A stretch of 64,000 nt of DNA from Nonomuraea coxensis DSM 45129 (GCF_019397265.1 NZ_CP068985.1:4258501-4322500), one strand, 5' to 3'. Shown: positions 8,260-21,332, counted from the first letter of the stretch. Notes: generated by a model not told the origin, from the sequence alone. Made by a program: numbers and translations.

Positions 8260-11200
8260 ATGACGACGCTGTGCGGTATGAACCGTGTCGTATTCCTCTT
8301 CCCCGGCCAGGGCTCGCAGTGGCCCGGCATGGGCAGGGCGCTGCTGGAGCGGGAGCCGGCCTTCGCCGCCGCCGTCCGCGACTGCGAGGCGGCCCTGGCG
8401 CCGCACCTGGACTGGCCGGTGACCGCGGCGCTCGCGGGGGAGATCGACGTCGACCGCATCGACGTCATCCAGCCGGCGCTGTTCGCGCTGCACGTCGGGC
8501 TGGCCCGGCTGTGGGAGTCGCGTGGGGTGCGGCCCGCCGCCGTGGTCGGGCACAGCCTCGGCGAGGTCGCCGCCGCGTACGTCGCGGGCGCGCTGACGCT
8601 GCCCGAGGCGGCGGCCGTCGTCACCGCCCGCAGCGCCCTCTACCGGCGGCTCAGCGGATCGGGCGCGATGGCCGTCGTGGGACTGCCGTGGGGCGAGGCC
8701 GCCGCGGTGGCCGGCGAGGTGGCCGCCGAGCACGGCGGGCGGGTGTGCGCCGCCGCGGCCAACGCCCCCACCACGACGGTCGTGTCCGGCGACCCCGACG
8801 CGGTGCACGCGCTGGTGGAGCGGCTCCGCTGGGAGGACGTCTTCTGCCGGCTCGTGGACGCCGACGTGGCCGGGCACAGCCACCACGTCGAGCCGCTGCT
8901 GCCCGAGCTGCGCGCGGCCCTGGAGGGGCTGCGGCCCGCCGAGCCGCGCCTGCCGCTCTGGTCCACGGTCACCGGCCGCACCGGTACGCCGCCCGACGCC
9001 GGCTACTGGTGCCGCAACCTGCGCGAGCCCGTGCTGTTCTGGCCCGTGGTGCGGGAGCTGCTGGCGGCGGGCCACGACACGTTCGTCGAGCTGGGGCCGC
9101 AGCCCACGCTGCTGTCCGGGCTGCGCGACACGCCGGCGCGGCTGCTGCCGTCGCTGCACCGCGACGACCCCGGCGTCTTCGCCGCCTCCCTCGCCGAGCT
9201 GCGGGCCGTCCGGGTGGCACCCGGCGGCGTGCTCGGCGACCACCGGGTGGAGGGGCAGGCCGTCTTCCCCGCCGCCGGGCACCTGGCGCTCGCGCTCGCG
9301 CACGCGGAGACCCTGACGGCGGTCGCCTTCGAGACGCCCCTGGTCCTGGACGGGCCCACGTCCCTGCGCGCTGAGGCCACCGGCGGCGAGCTCGTGCTGA
9401 GCGCGGACGGCCGGCGCCTCGCCTCGGCCCGGCCCGCCCCCGGCGCGGCGCCCGCCGTCGAAGCCGACCTCGCCGGGGCGCGAGCCCGGTGCGGCGTGCC
9501 CGTGGACGTGGACGCGCTCTACGCCGGGTTCGCCGCCCGCGGCATGGACTACGGGCCCGCCTTCCGCGGCGTCGAGGAGGCGTTCACCGGCGAGGGGGAG
9601 TGCCTGGCGCGGCTGCGGCCGGCGCGGGGGGCGGCGGAGCCGTACCGGATGGACGTGACCGTGCTCGACGCCTGCCTCCAGGCCGTCGCGCCCGCGCTGG
9701 AAGCGCCCGGCGCGGGCGGCGGCGAGCTGCTGCTGCCGGCCGGGATCGCGCACGCCGCCGTCCTGGGCGACCCCGCGCGGGCGCGCTGGGCCCATGCCCG
9801 CACCCGCACGGCCACGCCAACCGGGGTCGCGGAGGCCGATGTGGATGTGCTCGACGAGGACGGCCGGGCCGTGCTCGTGCTGCGCGGGGTGCGGTTGCGG
9901 CGGATCGCGCGCGCCGTCCCCTCCGACGGCTGGATGTACGTCCCCCGCTGGGTCCCCGTGCAGCCCGCCGCCGGCACGCCGTTCGACGGGGTGACGCACC
10001 TCGTGGACCCGGCGCACTCCGCCGCCGAGGCAGCCGAGGCGCTGCTGCTGCTGGCCCAGGAGCTGACCGCCCGCGCCGAGCCGCCCCGCCTGTGGGTGGT
10101 CACCCGCCACGCCCAGCCGGTCGAGCCGGGAGACCCGGTCGAGCCGGCCCAGTCCGCCGTGTGGGGCCTGGCCCGTACGCTGCGGCACGAGCACCCCGAG
10201 CTGCGCTGCGCCCTGCTCGACCTGGACGGCGGCGACCCGCCCCCCGCGTGGGAGCTGCCGGAGGAGAACGAGGCCGCCTACCGGGACGGCCGCCCGTACG
10301 CGCTGCGCCTCACGCGCCGCCCCGCCCGCCCCGCCGGGCCGTACCGCGTCCAGCAGCCCGCGCCGGGTGACCTCGCCGCGCTGCGGGCGCACGAGCCGGG
10401 TGGCGAGGTCGCGCCCCCGCCGGGACCGGGGCAGGTCCGCATCCGGGTACGCGCGGCCGGGCTCAACTTCAACGACGTGCTGCGCGCCCTCGGCATGCTG
10501 GACGCCGGCCAGGACGGCCCCCTGGCGTTCGGGCTGGAGTGCGCCGGCGAGATCGACGCCGCCGGCGCGGGCGTCACCGGCCTGCCCGCAGGCCGCCGCG
10601 TCGTGGCGCTGGCCGCCGAGATCGGCACGATGGCGACGCACGTCACCGTGGACGCCCGCCTCGTCGCCCCCGTTCCTGACGGGCTGGGCCTGGTGGAGGC
10701 CGCCACCCTGCCCGCCGCGTACGTCACCGTCCTCTACGGCCTGGACCGGCTGGCCCGGGTGGGCCCCGGCGACCGCGTGCTGGTGCACGCCGCCGCAGGC
10801 GGGGTCGGCCAGGCCGCGCTCGCGCTGTGCCGGCGCGCCGGGGCGGAGGTGCTGGCCACCGCCGGCTCCGAGCGCAAGCGCGCCTGGCTCAGGCAGCAGG
10901 GCGTCGCCCACGTCTTCGACTCGCGCGGGACGGACTTCGCCGACGAGGTGCTGGCCGCGACCGGCGGCGCCGGCGTGGACGTCGTCGTCAACTGCCTCAC
11001 CGGCCGGGCCGTGGACGAGGGGCTGCGGGCGCTGGCGCCGTTCGGCCGGTTCGTCGAGCTGGGCAAGCGGGACATCGCCGAGGGGCGGGCGCTGCCGCTG
11101 GGGCCGTTCGCCAAGAGCCTGTCCTTCCACGCCGTGGAGGCGTTCTCCCTGGGGCGGCTCCGGCCGGAGCTGGCCGGGGAGCTGCTGCGCGAGGCGGTCA

Positions 11201-12471
11201 CCGCCGCCGCCCAGGGGACGCTGCGCCCGCTGCCGGTCACCGTCCACCCGGCGGCCGAGGCGGCCGAGGCGTTCCGGCACATGGCCGCCGCCCGGCACCT
11301 CGGCAAGATCGTGCTCACCTTCGGCGCCGATGGCGTGCGGGCGGACGGCTTCCACGTGATCACCGGCGGGCTCGGCGGGCTCGGCCTCGCCGCCGCCGGC
11401 CACCTCGTGGAGCGCGGCGCCCGCCACCTCGCCCTGCTCGGCAGGAGCGCGCCAGGACCGGAGGCCCGCGCCGCCGTCGAACGGCTGCGCGCGGCCGGCG
11501 CCGAGGTCCGCGTGCTGGCCGTGGACGTCGCCGACGAGCCCGCGCTGGCCGCCGCGCTCGACGGCCTGCGCGCCGGGGGCCGGCCGATCAGCGGGATCGT
11601 GCACGCCGCCGGCCTGCTGCGCGACGGCACGCTCGGCGGCACCGATCCGGCCGCCCTGCGCGAGGTGCTGCGCCCCAAGGTGGACGGCGCCGTCAACCTG
11701 CACCGCCTCACCACGGGCGACCCCGTCGAGCTGTTCGTGCTGTTCTCCTCCGCCGCCGGCCTGCTCGGCTCCGCCGGACAGGCCGGGTACGCCGCCGCGA
11801 ACGCCTTCCTCGACGGCTTCGCCCACTGGCGGCGCGCCCAGGGCCTGCCCGCCACCAGCGTCGACTGGGGCCCCTGGTCGGAGACCGGCCTGGCGGCCAC
11901 CCCCGACCGCGCGGGAAGGCTCGCCGAGCGCGGCATGGGCGGCATCGACACCGCCTCTGGCCTGCGGGTGCTGGACGACGTGCTGGCCGAGCGGCCCGCC
12001 CAGGTCGCCGCGATCCCGCTCGACGCGCCCCGCTGGTTCGCCGCCAACCCGGGCCAGGACCGCTGGTCGGTCTTCGCCGGCCTGCGCGGCGACGCGCACG
12101 CCGGCGGCCCCCTCCGCGTGTCGGGCCAGGAGGAGCTGGAGACCGTCCTGACGGGCTGGGTGGCGGGCGTGCTGCGCACGACGCCCGCCGCCGTCGATCC
12201 CGCCCTGCCGCTCACCCGGCTCGGCCTCGACTCGCTGATGGCCGTGGAGCTGCGCAACCTCGTCGAGTCCCGGCTCGCCGTGCGGCTGTCCACCGCCGCC
12301 TTCCTCGACGGCCCGACGGTCGGCGAGCTGGCCGCCCGCATCCTGCCGCACCTCGACGCGGGCCCCGCCCGGGAGAACGCGACCGGCGACCCGCTGGGCG
12401 CGCTGTCCGACGCCCAGGTGGACGCCCTCCTGGACGAGCTTCTCAACGACCACCTCGGAGGTGTGGCATGA
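8260..12471 (+). CDS. Type I PKS AT-DH-ER-KR-ACP (no KS)
   Basis: Reducing polyketide synthase of 1403 residues lacking a ketosynthase. AT (about 10-300): FPGQGSQWPGMG and GHSLGE, with specificity region DADVAGHSHH, where VAGH stands in place of HAFH (malonyl) or YASH (methylmalonyl). DH (about 315-545): GDHRVEGQAVFP and DACLQ. ER (about 680-985): LNFNDVLRALG and HAAAGGVGQ. KR (about 1025-1200): ITGGLGGLG with the Ser-Tyr-Asn active site. ACP (about 1300-1365): RLGLDSLMAV. The C-terminal helix LSDAQVDALLDELL looks like a docking element. Together with the KS of 14138-16786 it would form one complete, fully reducing extension module. Start: ATG 8260 is annotated; ATG 8278 just before the AT is possible, and neither has a strong ribosome site. 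The absence of Tyr in ALGML of the ER suggests R at the alpha branch. Confidence 0.93.
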   Translation: MTTLCGMNRVVFLFPGQGSQWPGMGRALLEREPAFAAAVRDCEAALAPHLDWPVTAALAGEIDVDRIDVIQPALFALHVGLARLWESRGVRPAAVVGHSLGEVAAAYVAGALTLPEAAAVVTARSALYRRLSGSGAMAVVGLPWGEAAAVAGEVAAEHGGRVCAAAANAPTTTVVSGDPDAVHALVERLRWEDVFCRLVDADVAGHSHHVEPLLPELRAALEGLRPAEPRLPLWSTVTGRTGTPPDAGYWCRNLREPVLFWPVVRELLAAGHDTFVELGPQPTLLSGLRDTPARLLPSLHRDDPGVFAASLAELRAVRVAPGGVLGDHRVEGQAVFPAAGHLALALAHAETLTAVAFETPLVLDGPTSLRAEATGGELVLSADGRRLASARPAPGAAPAVEADLAGARARCGVPVDVDALYAGFAARGMDYGPAFRGVEEAFTGEGECLARLRPARGAAEPYRMDVTVLDACLQAVAPALEAPGAGGGELLLPAGIAHAAVLGDPARARWAHARTRTATPTGVAEADVDVLDEDGRAVLVLRGVRLRRIARAVPSDGWMYVPRWVPVQPAAGTPFDGVTHLVDPAHSAAEAAEALLLLAQELTARAEPPRLWVVTRHAQPVEPGDPVEPAQSAVWGLARTLRHEHPELRCALLDLDGGDPPPAWELPEENEAAYRDGRPYALRLTRRPARPAGPYRVQQPAPGDLAALRAHEPGGEVAPPPGPGQVRIRVRAAGLNFNDVLRALGMLDAGQDGPLAFGLECAGEIDAAGAGVTGLPAGRRVVALAAEIGTMATHVTVDARLVAPVPDGLGLVEAATLPAAYVTVLYGLDRLARVGPGDRVLVHAAAGGVGQAALALCRRAGAEVLATAGSERKRAWLRQQGVAHVFDSRGTDFADEVLAATGGAGVDVVVNCLTGRAVDEGLRALAPFGRFVELGKRDIAEGRALPLGPFAKSLSFHAVEAFSLGRLRPELAGELLREAVTAAAQGTLRPLPVTVHPAAEAAEAFRHMAAARHLGKIVLTFGADGVRADGFHVITGGLGGLGLAAAGHLVERGARHLALLGRSAPGPEARAAVERLRAAGAEVRVLAVDVADEPALAAALDGLRAGGRPISGIVHAAGLLRDGTLGGTDPAALREVLRPKVDGAVNLHRLTTGDPVELFVLFSSAAGLLGSAGQAGYAAANAFLDGFAHWRRAQGLPATSVDWGPWSETGLAATPDRAGRLAERGMGGIDTASGLRVLDDVLAERPAQVAAIPLDAPRWFAANPGQDRWSVFAGLRGDAHAGGPLRVSGQEELETVLTGWVAGVLRTTPAAVDPALPLTRLGLDSLMAVELRNLVESRLAVRLSTAAFLDGPTVGELAARILPHLDAGPARENATGDPLGALSDAQVDALLDELLNDHLGGVA

Positions 12472-14141
12472 CGCCCACGTCGATCCTGTCCGCCCTGTTC
12501 GACGCCGCCGCCGACCACGGCGAGCGGCCCGCGCTGACCGTGCTCGGCCGCGAGGGCGCCCGGAGCTGGACCTTCGACGAGCTGGTCACCCGCGTGGCGC
12601 AGGTCGCGACCCGGCTCACCGAGCTCGGCGCGCGCGGGGAGCGGGTGCTGCTGGCCTGCCCCACGTCCCTGGAGTACGCGCCCGTCTTCTACGGCTGCAT
12701 GCTGGCCGGCGCCCTCCCGGTGCCCGTCTACCTGCCCTCGGTCGCGCACGTCCGCGCCGCCCGGTCCAAGATCGAGGCCATCGCCCGCGACTGCGGCGCG
12801 GCCTTCGCCGTCACCCCCTCCCCGATCGACGACCTTCCGGGACCCCGCGTCCAGGTCACCTTCGACGACCTGCTCACCGGCGCGCCCGAGTGGGCGTGGG
12901 CGGTGCCCGGCCCCGGCGACCTCGCCTTCCTCCAGTACACCTCCGGCTCCACCGGCGACCCCAAGGGCGTCATGGTCACCCACGGCGGGCTCGTGCACAA
13001 CGCCTCCGCCGTGGGGGAGGCGGTCGGCGGCGACCGCGACACCACGACCGTGTCCTGGCTGCCGCTCTACCACGACATGGGCCTCATCGGGTCGGTGGTC
13101 ACGCCGCTGTTCTGGGGCGCGCACGTGGTGAAGATGTCGCCGCAGGCGTTCGTGGCGCAGCCGTACGCGTGGCTGCGGGCCCTCTCCGACCACGGCGGGG
13201 AGCTCGCCTACGCCCCCAACTTCGCCTACGAGCTGTGCCTGCGCAAGGTCACCGACGAGCAGCTCGCCGGGCTGGACCTCAGCCGCTGGCGGGTGGCGAT
13301 CAACGGGGCCGAGCCGATCAGGCAGGCCACCGTCGCCCGCTTCGCCGAGCGGTTCGCGCCCGCCGGGTTCCGGCCCGAGCACATGCGCTTCGCCTACGGC
13401 ATGGCCGAGGCCACGCTCGTCGTCACCACCCAGCGCTGGACCGACCCCGAGGCGGAGGTCGTCGTCGGCGGGCGGGCGTACCCGCGGTGCGGGGAGCCGA
13501 TCCGCGGCACGACCGTCGCGATCGCCGACCCGGAGACCGGCCGGCCGTGCCCGCCCGGCGAGGTCGGCGAGATCTGGGTGTCCGGGCCCTCCGTCGCGGC
13601 CGGCTACTGGGAGCGGCTCGACGCCACCGAGGAGACCTTCCACGCCCGCCTGCCCGGCCGCGAGGAGACCTACCTGCGCACCGGCGACCTCGGCGTCCTG
13701 TCCGGCGGCGGCGTCGCGGTGGTCGGCCGGCACAAGGACCTCATCGTCATCAACGGCGTCAACCACTACCCGCAGGACGTCGAGTACACCGTCGAGCGGG
13801 TCGATCCCGCCGTGCGCGGCGGCTGCACCGCGGCCTTCTCCGCCGAGCCGACCGGCGACGTCCCCCAGGGCGAGGCCGCCGTGGTCGTGGCCGAGGTGCG
13901 GCGCGACGCCGCCGACCCGGCCGCGCTGCTCACCGAGATCAGGCTCGCCGTCGCCCGCGAGCACGACGTGCTGCTCGACGGCGTGTTCCTGGTCGAGCCG
14001 GGCAGCGTGCCGAAGACCACGAGCGGCAAGATCCGCCGCCGGGCCACGCGCGACCTGCTGCTGGCGCGCGAGCTGCCGGTGGTCGCCGGATGGACGTCCG
14101 AGGCGCTGGCCGCCCCCGTCCCCGAGGCGGCGCCGCGATGA
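12468..14141 (+). CDS. Fatty acyl-AMP ligase (FAAL)
   Basis: Acyl-adenylating enzyme of 557 residues that activates a fatty acid as acyl-AMP and passes it directly to a carrier protein, without CoA. FAAL-type sequence is seen throughout: LQYTSGSTGDPKGVM, SWLPLYHDMGLIG, FAYGMAEATLV, YLRTGDLG, RHKDLIVINGVNHYPQD, and TTSGKIRRR (catalytic Lys). The ATG overlaps the PKS stop by 4 nt and the stop overlaps the next PKS start by 4 nt, so it sits inside a coupled polycistron. The immediate neighbour begins with an ACP, the natural acceptor, so the line probably starts with an exogenous fatty acid. Chain length cannot be read from sequence. Confidence 0.95.
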   Translation: MTPTSILSALFDAAADHGERPALTVLGREGARSWTFDELVTRVAQVATRLTELGARGERVLLACPTSLEYAPVFYGCMLAGALPVPVYLPSVAHVRAARSKIEAIARDCGAAFAVTPSPIDDLPGPRVQVTFDDLLTGAPEWAWAVPGPGDLAFLQYTSGSTGDPKGVMVTHGGLVHNASAVGEAVGGDRDTTTVSWLPLYHDMGLIGSVVTPLFWGAHVVKMSPQAFVAQPYAWLRALSDHGGELAYAPNFAYELCLRKVTDEQLAGLDLSRWRVAINGAEPIRQATVARFAERFAPAGFRPEHMRFAYGMAEATLVVTTQRWTDPEAEVVVGGRAYPRCGEPIRGTTVAIADPETGRPCPPGEVGEIWVSGPSVAAGYWERLDATEETFHARLPGREETYLRTGDLGVLSGGGVAVVGRHKDLIVINGVNHYPQDVEYTVERVDPAVRGGCTAAFSAEPTGDVPQGEAAVVVAEVRRDAADPAALLTEIRLAVAREHDVLLDGVFLVEPGSVPKTTSGKIRRRATRDLLLARELPVVAGWTSEALAAPVPEAAPR

Positions 14142-16786
14142 ACCCGCTGGAGCTGGTGCTGCGGCTGCTGGCCGAGCACACGGGGAAGGGCGGGGCCGAT
14201 CCCGACACGCTCTTCATCGACCACGGCCTCGGCTCCCACGACGCCGTCGCCCTGGCCGCCGCCCTCACCGCGGCGACCGGCGTGCCGCTGCCCAACACCG
14301 TCCTGTACGACCACCCGACCCCGCGGGCGCTGGCGGCGTACCTGAGCGAGGGCGAGCGGGAGCGCCGCCCCGCGCCGGACGGCGGCGGCGGGGGAGCGCG
14401 GCCGGAGCCGGTCGCGATCGTCGGCATCGGCTGCCGCCTGCCCGGCGCCGCGCCCGGCCCCGCCGGGCTCTGGGACCTGCTCGTCGCCGGAACGGACGCC
14501 GTCGGGCCCGTCCCCGCCGCCCGCGCCGGCGGGAACACGGGCTGGGCCGAGCCCGGCGTCGGCGTGGGCGGCTTCCTGCCGGACGTGGAGGCGTTCGACC
14601 CGGCGTTCTTCTCGCTCAACGCCCGCGAGGCGGCCGCCATGGACCCGCAGCAGCGCCTGCTGCTGGAGGTCGCCCACGAGGCGCTGCAGGACGCCGGGCT
14701 GCGCCAGGCCGACCTCGCGGGCAGCCAGACCGGCGTGTACGTCGGCATCAGCGGCACCGACCACATCGCCGCGGCCTTCCCCGCCGGCGCCCGCCCCGAC
14801 GGCTACACGCCCACGGGCGCCGCCCACAGCATCGCGGCCAACCGCGTCTCCTACGTCTTCGACCTGCACGGCCCGTCGATGGCGATCGACACCGCCTGCT
14901 CCTCCTCGCTGGTCGCGATCCACCAGGCCGTGCTCGCCCTGCGCACCGGCCAGTGCGACCTGGCGCTCGCCGGCGGCGTCAACGCCGTCCTGTCGCCGGA
15001 GGTCGGCCGCTGCTTCGGTGCGGCCGGGGTGCTCGCGCCCGACGGCCGGTGCAAGTCGTTCGGCGCGGACGCCGACGGCATGGGCCGCTCGGAGGGGGCG
15101 GTCGTGCTGGCGCTCCGGCCGCTGCCGGACGCGCTGGCCGCCGGCGACCGCGTCTACGCGCTGATCCTCGGCGGCGCGGTCAACAGCGACGGCCGCACCA
15201 ACGGCCTCATGTCGCCGAGCGCCCCCGCGCAGGCGCGGCTGCTGCGGGCGGCCTGCCGGGCGGCCGGCGTCGAGCCTGGCGACGTCGAGTACGTCGAGGC
15301 CCACGGCTCGGGCACCCGGCTCGGCGACCTCATGGAGCTGCGCGCGCTGGCCGAGGTCATGGGCGGGCCGGGACGGGCCGAGCCGCTGCGGGTCGGCTCG
15401 GTGAAGAGCAACCTGGGGCACCTGGAGGCGGCGGCGGGCGCGGCCGGGCTGGCCAAGGCCGCACTCGCCCTCCACCACGGGGTGCTGCCGGGCAGCCTGC
15501 ACGCCGACCCGCCGGCGGCGGACTTCCCCTGGGACTCGGCCCCCGTACGGGTCGTCACCAAGCCGAAGCCCTGGGCCGGGCGGCTGGCCGGGGTCAGCTC
15601 CTTCGGGTTCGGCGGCACCAACGCCCACCTCGTGCTCCAGGCGCCACCCCCCGGCCGCTCGCCGGGCCGCGCGCCCGCCCGCCACCACCTGCCCCTGTCC
15701 GCGCACACCCCGGCGGGGCTGCGCGAGCTGGCCGCCCGCTGGCGGGACCTGCTGGCCGGTCCCGGGCCCGACCTGGCGGCGGCCTGCCACACCGCGGCGG
15801 CCCGCCGCGACCACCACGCCTACCGGCTGGCCGTCTCCGGCGCGGACGCCGCCGAGCTGTCGGCCGCGCTCGACCGGGCGCTGACGGCCCTGGTCGCCGA
15901 TCCGCCCGTCCCCGTACGCGGCCCCGGGACGGCGGCGCTGGTGTTCACCGGCGGCGACGCCCGGCTCGCCGACGCCCTGCGCCGCGCCGGCCTCCGCCCC
16001 GCCCTCGTGCTCGGCGACGCCCGCGGCGAACCCGCCGCCGCCGGCTACAGCGGAGCCCTGACGGCCGCCGACGCCCGCGCCGCCGCCTCCCGACGCGACG
16101 ACCTGCTCGCCGCCCTGGCCTCCGGGTCCCCGGCGCCCTTGGCCGGGGTGCGGGTGCGGATGGCGGGCCGGCTGGCCCAGGCGCTGTGCAGGAGGCTCGG
16201 CCCCGAGCTGGCGGTCTCCGTCGTGGAGGGGCCGCGCAGCTGCGTGATCAGCGGGCCGGAGGCGGCGCTGGAACGGGTGCGCGACGCGCTCTCCCGCGCC
16301 GGCGTGGCCTGCGCCGAGCTGGGCGCGGTGGACGTGGTGCACAGCGCGCCCGCCGCCGCCCTCGCCGGGCGGCTGGAGGCCGAGCTGGCGGGCCTCGCGC
16401 CCCGCGCCGGCCGGGTGCCGCTGGTGTCCACGGTGACGGGCGGGCCCGTCGAAGGGCCGGAGCTCGGCCCCGCGCACTGGGCGGCCCAGCTCGCCCGGCC
16501 CTGCCTGCTGGGGGACGCGCTCGCGTACGCGCTGTCCCAGGGCGTGCGGACGTTCGTGGAGATCGGCCCCGGCGTCCTCCCCGCCCGGCTGCGCGCCCTG
16601 GACGGGGCGGGGGAGGCCCGCGCGGTCCGCTGCGCCGGCTCCGCCGACCTGCCCGGCGCGCTGCTGCGCCTCTACGAGCTCGGCCACGACCCTGACTGGT
16701 CCGTGCTCAACCCGGCGGCGGGCGTGACCTCCGTCCCGCTGCTGCCCTGGTCCCGCGACTGGTCCCCGCTGGAGGCGACCGCATGA
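14138..16786 (+). CDS. Type I PKS ACP-KS with inactive AT remnant
   Basis: Protein of 882 residues. An N-terminal ACP (about 1-75, LFIDHGLGSHDAV with the probable phosphopantetheine Ser) is followed by a complete KS (about 90-515): DTACSSSLVAIH, EAHGSGTRLGD and VKSNLGHLEAAAG supply the Cys-His-His triad. The C-terminal 350 residues align with an AT but are degenerate: the GQGSQ region is reduced to VFTGGDARL, and the nucleophile motif GHSxGE reads LGDARGEPAAAG, so the catalytic Ser is gone; HAFH/YASH is DVVHSAP. It therefore cannot load its own extender and should rely on the AT of 8260-12471. The ACP directly after the FAAL gene suggests fatty acyl priming, then transfer to this KS. KS-AT linker sequence is retained, probably as scaffold. 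Confidence 0.93.
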   Translation: MNPLELVLRLLAEHTGKGGADPDTLFIDHGLGSHDAVALAAALTAATGVPLPNTVLYDHPTPRALAAYLSEGERERRPAPDGGGGGARPEPVAIVGIGCRLPGAAPGPAGLWDLLVAGTDAVGPVPAARAGGNTGWAEPGVGVGGFLPDVEAFDPAFFSLNAREAAAMDPQQRLLLEVAHEALQDAGLRQADLAGSQTGVYVGISGTDHIAAAFPAGARPDGYTPTGAAHSIAANRVSYVFDLHGPSMAIDTACSSSLVAIHQAVLALRTGQCDLALAGGVNAVLSPEVGRCFGAAGVLAPDGRCKSFGADADGMGRSEGAVVLALRPLPDALAAGDRVYALILGGAVNSDGRTNGLMSPSAPAQARLLRAACRAAGVEPGDVEYVEAHGSGTRLGDLMELRALAEVMGGPGRAEPLRVGSVKSNLGHLEAAAGAAGLAKAALALHHGVLPGSLHADPPAADFPWDSAPVRVVTKPKPWAGRLAGVSSFGFGGTNAHLVLQAPPPGRSPGRAPARHHLPLSAHTPAGLRELAARWRDLLAGPGPDLAAACHTAAARRDHHAYRLAVSGADAAELSAALDRALTALVADPPVPVRGPGTAALVFTGGDARLADALRRAGLRPALVLGDARGEPAAAGYSGALTAADARAAASRRDDLLAALASGSPAPLAGVRVRMAGRLAQALCRRLGPELAVSVVEGPRSCVISGPEAALERVRDALSRAGVACAELGAVDVVHSAPAAALAGRLEAELAGLAPRAGRVPLVSTVTGGPVEGPELGPAHWAAQLARPCLLGDALAYALSQGVRTFVEIGPGVLPARLRALDGAGEARAVRCAGSADLPGALLRLYELGHDPDWSVLNPAAGVTSVPLLPWSRDWSPLEATA

Positions 16787-18180
16787 GCGACACCGTCCTT
16801 GGTCAGGTGGCGGCGCGGGCGGCGGCCACGCCCGGCGCGCTCGCCGCCGTCGATCCCCGCCAGAGCCTCACCTACGCCGACCTGGCCGCCCGCGCCGCCG
16901 CCGTCGCCGCCCACCTGCGCGAACGCGGCGTCCGGCCGGGCGACGCGGTCGCGGTGGCGCTGCCCCGCTCGGCCGGCTACGCGGCGGCGATCCTCGGCGT
17001 GTGGCAGGCGGGGGCCGTCTTCGTCCCCGTGGACCTGACGCTCCCGCCCGAGCGCGTCCGCTACCAGCTCGACCGGGCCGGGGCGGCGTTCCGGCTGGAG
17101 ACGATGCCGCCCGCGATCGAGGGCGGGCGGCTGGAGCCCGGCGAGGCGCGGCCCGAGCGGTGCGCGTACGTCATGTTCACCTCCGGCTCCACCGGCCGGC
17201 CCAAGGCGGTCCAGGTGTCGCACGCCTCGCTGAGCCACTGCGTCGCCGCCGTGGCGCGGCTGCTGCGGCCCGGCCCGCACGACCGCTACGCCGCCAACCA
17301 GACCTTCGCCTTCGACATTGCGCTGCTGGAGCTGTTCCTGCCGCTCACCCACGGCGGCGCCACCCTCGTCACCTCCGAGGCGCTGCAGGCCGACGCGCCC
17401 GCGCTCGCCGCCTGGCTGGAGGCGGGCGGCGTCACCGTCGTGCACGCCACCCCCACCGCCTGGCGCTGGCTGCTGCCGCACCTGACCCCCGGCAGGAGCG
17501 CCCTCCAGGCGGTGTGCGGCGGCGAGATCATGACCGCCGGGCTCGCCGCCGGCCTCGCCGCCCGCGCCGGCCGCGTCTGGAACTTCTACGGCCCCACCGA
17601 GGTCACCGTCTGGTGCACCGCCCACGAGGTGACGCCGGGCGAGCGCGACCCGCTGCCGGTCGGCCGCCCCCTGCCCGGCTACCGCGTCGAGCTGCTCGAC
17701 GCCGCAGGCGACCCCGTGCCGCCGGGACAGGAGGGCGAGATCCACGTCGGCGGCCCAGGCGTGGCCCTCGGCTACGGCGGCGACCCGGAGCTCACCGCCG
17801 AGCGGTTCATCGACCACCCCACGCTGGGCCGCCTCTACCGCACCGGCGACATGGGCCGGCTGCGCCCCGACGGCCTGCTGCACTTCGCCGGCCGCAGGGA
17901 CCGGCAGGTCCAGCTCGGCGGACACCGCGTCGAGCTCGGCGAGATCGAGTGCGTCGCCCAGGAGCACCCCGGCGTCGAGCTGGCCGCCGCGCACGTCGAC
18001 GACGGGACGCTGGTGCTGTTCGCGCAGGGCAGCGCGACCGGCCGCGCGCTGCGCCGCCACCTGGCCGCCCGCCTGCCCGCCGCCATGATCCCCGCCCGGA
18101 TCGAGGTACGGGCCCACCTGCCCCTCACCCCCACCAGGAAGATCGACCGCGTGGCGCTGCTGGCCTCGCGCGACGGATAG
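16783..18180 (+). CDS. Freestanding NRPS adenylation domain, glycine-like code
   Basis: Adenylation protein of 465 residues, no carrier attached, translationally coupled to the upstream PKS (ATGA overlap). Motifs: MFTSGSTGRPKAV (A3), FAFDIALLELF (A4), NFYGPTEVTV (A5), YRTGDM (A7), RDRQVQLGGHRVELGE (A8), PTRKIDR (A10). The code read by eye is about D-I-L-H-V-G-F-V-W-K; the published glycine code is DILQLGLIWK, so a glycine-like small pocket is likely. It ends eight nt before the start of the A-T-C gene. Two carriers in this line lack a cognate A domain: the T of C-T-C (1655-4678) and the lone carrier (21811-22074). The latter is nearer and is preceded by PanD, so beta-alanine should be tested as an alternative substrate. 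Confidence 0.92.
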   Translation: MSDTVLGQVAARAAATPGALAAVDPRQSLTYADLAARAAAVAAHLRERGVRPGDAVAVALPRSAGYAAAILGVWQAGAVFVPVDLTLPPERVRYQLDRAGAAFRLETMPPAIEGGRLEPGEARPERCAYVMFTSGSTGRPKAVQVSHASLSHCVAAVARLLRPGPHDRYAANQTFAFDIALLELFLPLTHGGATLVTSEALQADAPALAAWLEAGGVTVVHATPTAWRWLLPHLTPGRSALQAVCGGEIMTAGLAAGLAARAGRVWNFYGPTEVTVWCTAHEVTPGERDPLPVGRPLPGYRVELLDAAGDPVPPGQEGEIHVGGPGVALGYGGDPELTAERFIDHPTLGRLYRTGDMGRLRPDGLLHFAGRRDRQVQLGGHRVELGEIECVAQEHPGVELAAAHVDDGTLVLFAQGSATGRALRRHLAARLPAAMIPARIEVRAHLPLTPTRKIDRVALLASRDG

Positions 18181-18188
18181 GAGAAGCC

Positions 18189-21332
<3,144 letters not shown>

